Position numbers and translations under genes: made by a program. A DNA stretch of 64,000 nucleotides from an uncultured Candidatus Saccharibacteria bacterium (GTDB lineage Bacteria > Patescibacteriota > Saccharimonadia > Saccharimonadales > Saccharimonadaceae): assembly GCA_947307225.1 (NCBI GenBank), contig CAMZIL010000002.1:23459-87458 (forward strand), in the 5' to 3' direction. Shown in pieces: positions 61,605 through 64,000 of the stretch (within the stretch, counting starts at the first letter, position 1; each line of letters begins with the position of its first letter). The notes under the pieces were generated by a model that saw only the letters and a list, made by a program, of their open reading frames with translations, did no database searches and was not told the DNA's origin.

Positions 61605-63869
61605 TTACTTCTTAGCGGTGGTCTTACGTGCGCGCTTTGCTGGGCGGCGTGTCTTCTTTGGCTTGTTGGAGAGGTATTCTTCGGCCTGTTCTTTTGTGAT
61701 AGTCTTCGGGTCGACGTCCTTTGGAATGCGGACGAAGTTTCGACGACCTGGGCCTTTTACGTATGGGCCATAGGCGCCGTTGATTATTTGAATCTCGCCC
61801 CAGTCGGCAATAAATGAATCGCGCTTTGCCTCATAGAGAGGTTCGGCTTCTTCGAGCGTGATGATATATGGATCCTGGCCTTTGAGTGGGATATTATATT
61901 TTCCTGCTTTTAGGTATGGGCCAAATGGGCCAGCAGCGGCAATAATCTCTGCGCCATCCTTTGCCTTGCCGAGAGTGCGTGGCAACTGTGGTAGAGAAAG
62001 CTGCTTAATGGCCTGCTCGAGCGTGACGGTCTTTACGGATTTGCGCTTTGGCAACGGCGCGAAGCGCGGCTTCTCGCCCGTTTCTTTTTCGTTTTCACCT
62101 AGCTGAATGAAGCCGCCATTCTTGCCGACCTTAGCATAAATAGCCTTGCCGGTTTCTGGATCGTGGCCAAGGAGGCGAGCGTTATTGTAGCGCTCAATTC
62201 CCTCGCTGGCGAGCACTTCGTCATTGAATGGACCATAGAAATCGCGGAGCATCTTGACGCGGTCAAGCTTCGCCTCGGCGACAAGGTCGAGATCCTTTTC
62301 GATATTAGCGGTAAACTTGTAGTCGACGACGTTCTGGAAATGATCAACGAGGAAGCCGGCGATGAGCTCGCCGATTGGTGTTGGAATAAGTTTGCCTTTG
62401 TTGGCGCCGAACTTTTCGGCAACCTGCTCTTCGGTAATCTGATTATTCTCGAGTTTGAATTGGGTGACCTGGCGTTCTTCGCCTTCACTCTCGCCCTTTT
62501 CGACGTAGCCGCGAGCCTGGATTGCAGTCATGATAGTTGCATAAGTAGATGGGCGGCCGATGCCAAGCTCCTCGAGCTTCTTGACGAGCGAACCTTCCGT
62601 GTAACGAGCTGGCGGCTTGGCGTAGTTTTGCTTTGCGATGATACTGGCGGCGGTTAGTTTGTCGCCGACAGCAAGCTTTGGTAATTCGCTATCTTTCACG
62701 CGACCATAAACTTTTAGAAAGCCTTCAAAAGTGACAACTTCGCCCTTCCCCTCGAAGAAATATTCAGTCGGAGTCGAGACTTTAATCGTGGTCTTTTCGA
62801 GTTTAGCGTCGGCCATTTGCGTAGCGAGTGCGCGAGCGCGGATCAAAGCATAGAGACGTTTTTCGTAATCGTTCTTGCCGGCGACTTCGACATCGATATG
62901 AGTTGGGCGAATAGCCTCGTGCGCCTCTTGAGCGCTGGCGTCTTTAGTCTTGAAGTTGCGTGTCTTGACGTAGTTCTTGCCGAAATTGTTTTCGACGTAA
63001 TTGGAGATGCTGGCGATGGCCTGCTTGCTGAGGTTTAGGCTATCGGTACGATGGTAAGTAATGTGACCAGCCTGGTAGAGCGCTTGGGCGGCTTGCATGG
63101 TAGTTTTGGCGCTGTAGCCGAGCTTTGAGTTGGCCTCAATCTGCATAGATGCAGTCGTAAATGGTGGCTGCGGTTTGCGTTCGCTAGGGCTCGTCTCGAC
63201 GGCCGAAACGGCATATTCTGCGCCGATGAGCTGGTTCAGGAATGCCTTGACTTCGTCTTCGTTCTCGAAATCGTGATCTAGCGTAGTTGCGAAACCGAAA
63301 TCGCCGGATACTTTATAGGTATATTTACTGGCGAATTTTTCGATCGCCTGTTCGCGCTCAACAATGAGACGGAGGGCTGGACTCTGAACGCGGCCAGCAG
63401 AAACGGCACCTGGGACCTTTTTGCGGACGACACCGGAAAGGTCGAAACCTACAAGCATATCTAGGGTTTGGCGAGCTTGTTGGCTAGCAACCATGTCCAT
63501 ATCGACAGTGCGTGGAGCCTTGATAGCGGCCTCGAGTGCGTCTTTGGTAATCTCGTGGAAAGTGATGCGAGCGGTGTCTTTTGGTAGACCCAAAACTTCG
63601 CAGAGGTGCCAAGAGATAGCTTCTCCTTCGCGGTCCTCATCCGTTGCGAGCCAGATTTTGTCGGCTTCTTTCGCGGCTTTTTTGAGATCGGCAATAATAC
63701 TCTTGTGGCCAGGATCGACCTCATAAGTGACGTCAAAAGTATTTTTGTCGACCTTAGTATCTTTGCGAATGTGTCCTACCGATGCGAGCACGGTAAAATC
63801 GCCCCCGAGGTATTTCTCGATGGTGTGCGCTTTGGCAGGAGACTCTACTATTACTAAATTTTTGCCCAT
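61605..63869 (-). CDS. topA: DNA topoisomerase I
   Basis: Type IA topoisomerase relaxing negative supercoils, 754 residues from the ATG at 63869. The Toprim domain is KNLVIVESPAKAHTIEKYLG ... LATDEDREGEAISWHL; the active-site tyrosine is in HITYHRTDSLNLS, and RPSTYATIMTAIQARGYV follows. Instead of zinc fingers, the C-terminus has repeated GPYLK/GPYVKG units (GPFGPYLKAGKYNIPL; GAYGPYVKGPGRRNF) and a basic Lys/Arg tail. A longer in-frame start 21 codons upstream is disfavoured because TTGACG-16-TAATAT (63878-63905) lies between the two starts. Confidence 0.95.
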   Translation of the reverse strand: MGKNLVIVESPAKAHTIEKYLGGDFTVLASVGHIRKDTKVDKNTFDVTYEVDPGHKSIIADLKKAAKEADKIWLATDEDREGEAISWHLCEVLGLPKDTARITFHEITKDALEAAIKAPRTVDMDMVASQQARQTLDMLVGFDLSGVVRKKVPGAVSAGRVQSPALRLIVEREQAIEKFASKYTYKVSGDFGFATTLDHDFENEDEVKAFLNQLIGAEYAVSAVETSPSERKPQPPFTTASMQIEANSKLGYSAKTTMQAAQALYQAGHITYHRTDSLNLSKQAIASISNYVENNFGKNYVKTRNFKTKDASAQEAHEAIRPTHIDVEVAGKNDYEKRLYALIRARALATQMADAKLEKTTIKVSTPTEYFFEGKGEVVTFEGFLKVYGRVKDSELPKLAVGDKLTAASIIAKQNYAKPPARYTEGSLVKKLEELGIGRPSTYATIMTAIQARGYVEKGESEGEERQVTQFKLENNQITEEQVAEKFGANKGKLIPTPIGELIAGFLVDHFQNVVDYKFTANIEKDLDLVAEAKLDRVKMLRDFYGPFNDEVLASEGIERYNNARLLGHDPETGKAIYAKVGKNGGFIQLGENEKETGEKPRFAPLPKRKSVKTVTLEQAIKQLSLPQLPRTLGKAKDGAEIIAAAGPFGPYLKAGKYNIPLKGQDPYIITLEEAEPLYEAKRDSFIADWGEIQIINGAYGPYVKGPGRRNFVRIPKDVDPKTITKEQAEEYLSNKPKKTRRPAKRARKTTAKK

Positions 63870-63877
63870 ATTGTTAT

Positions 63878-63905
63878 ATATTATCACACAAAAAATAACC
63901 GTCAA
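63878..63905 (-). promoter_or_regulatory. topA promoter TTGACG-16-TAATAT
   Basis: -35 is the complement of 63900-63905 and -10 the complement of 63878-63883; the -10 is 8 nt from the ATG at 63869. Confidence 0.7.
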
Positions 63906-63941
63906 AAAGCCGCAGGTAAGGGTGGGCATCACCTGCGGCTA
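63904..63941 (-). terminator. Terminator of a minus-strand transcript entering from the right
   Basis: Stem AGCCGCAGGT ... ACCTGCGGCT followed by TTTTT on the minus strand. The gene or RNA it ends lies mostly beyond the window. Confidence 0.7.
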
Positions 63942-64000
63942 TTTGACCCTTTAAACACACCTCTTGTGGTACCGGAAGACGGAAGCGCGACCCACCTCAC

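Noticed and set aside
63955..64000. Signal recognition particle RNA at the right edge (GGAAG ... GGAAGC words)
   Set aside because: The pattern is only partial, and a terminator hairpin on the opposite strand suggests a minus-strand transcript. Too little sequence is present to decide.

Overview
The window looks like a chromosome segment of a reduced-genome bacterium of the Candidate Phyla Radiation (Patescibacteria), most likely Candidatus Saccharibacteria (TM7). This is inferred from gene content and style. There is glycolysis without visible biosynthetic operons (pgi, eno, pyk, pgk). There is a compact division and peptidoglycan cluster, and shortened housekeeping proteins (UvrC, Pgk, Rel, XseA). 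Many membrane proteins carry low-complexity cytoplasmic tails, and one gene encodes a VirD4/HerA-like ATPase with an N-terminal membrane anchor. UGA is used as a stop. No phage, plasmid backbone, CRISPR array or rRNA is visible.

Layout. 0-8 kb: rpmA (cut by the left edge) and a Trm11-like tRNA methyltransferase on the minus strand; then, on the plus strand, a flippase-like membrane protein, xseA-xseB, a membrane protein, a soluble histidine kinase with a lone receiver, recO and glycyl-tRNA synthetase. 8-15.5 kb: rel, a deoxycytidylate deaminase, exonuclease III with a degenerate NnrD-like protein, and two paralogous membrane proteins, of which only one keeps the CDP-alcohol phosphatidyltransferase motif. 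15.6-30.6 kb: an AsnB fused to a CofE-like ligase domain, a sortase, tRNA-Leu(CAA), a deoxyribosyltransferase-like/Maf fusion, a PEGA protein, pgi with a COG2426 membrane protein and a DsbA-like thiol oxidoreductase, enolase and tail-rich surface proteins. 30.6-40.8 kb: a C-terminally short uvrC, a holin-4-like protein, secG, an oligopeptide-binding protein, tRNA-Leu(GAG), several unrecognised genes, tRNA-Lys, tRNA-Val and typA. 41-52 kb: rsmH, a 20-codon ORF, ftsL-like, ftsI, mraY, ftsW and murG, then tRNA-Glu, pyk, pgk and an FtsQ-like gene. This block lies between two long AT-rich non-coding gaps that share sequence motifs. 52.8-64 kb: a second flippase-like protein, a GDPD phosphodiesterase, a 946-residue VirD4-like ATPase, two GT4 glycosyltransferases, a sigma-4/HARE-HTH protein and topA.

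The clearest global signal is how genes start. At least thirteen genes have a -10 hexamer (TATAAT, TAAAAT, TAGAAT or a close relative) separated from the start codon by exactly 6 nt, and others by 7-12 nt. Transcription should therefore begin at or next to the A of AUG, giving leaderless mRNAs. A second class of genes has full -35/-10 promoters with 17-nt spacing, a 5' UTR and a strong Shine-Dalgarno sequence; several of these encode unrecognised small or membrane proteins.

The candidates most worth following up are the AsnB-CofE fusion, the leaderless-start rule, the 20-codon ORF with hairpins before ftsL, the non-coding segment at 52.0-52.8 kb with inverted ends and a structured RNA candidate, and the pair of CDP-alcohol transferase paralogues.
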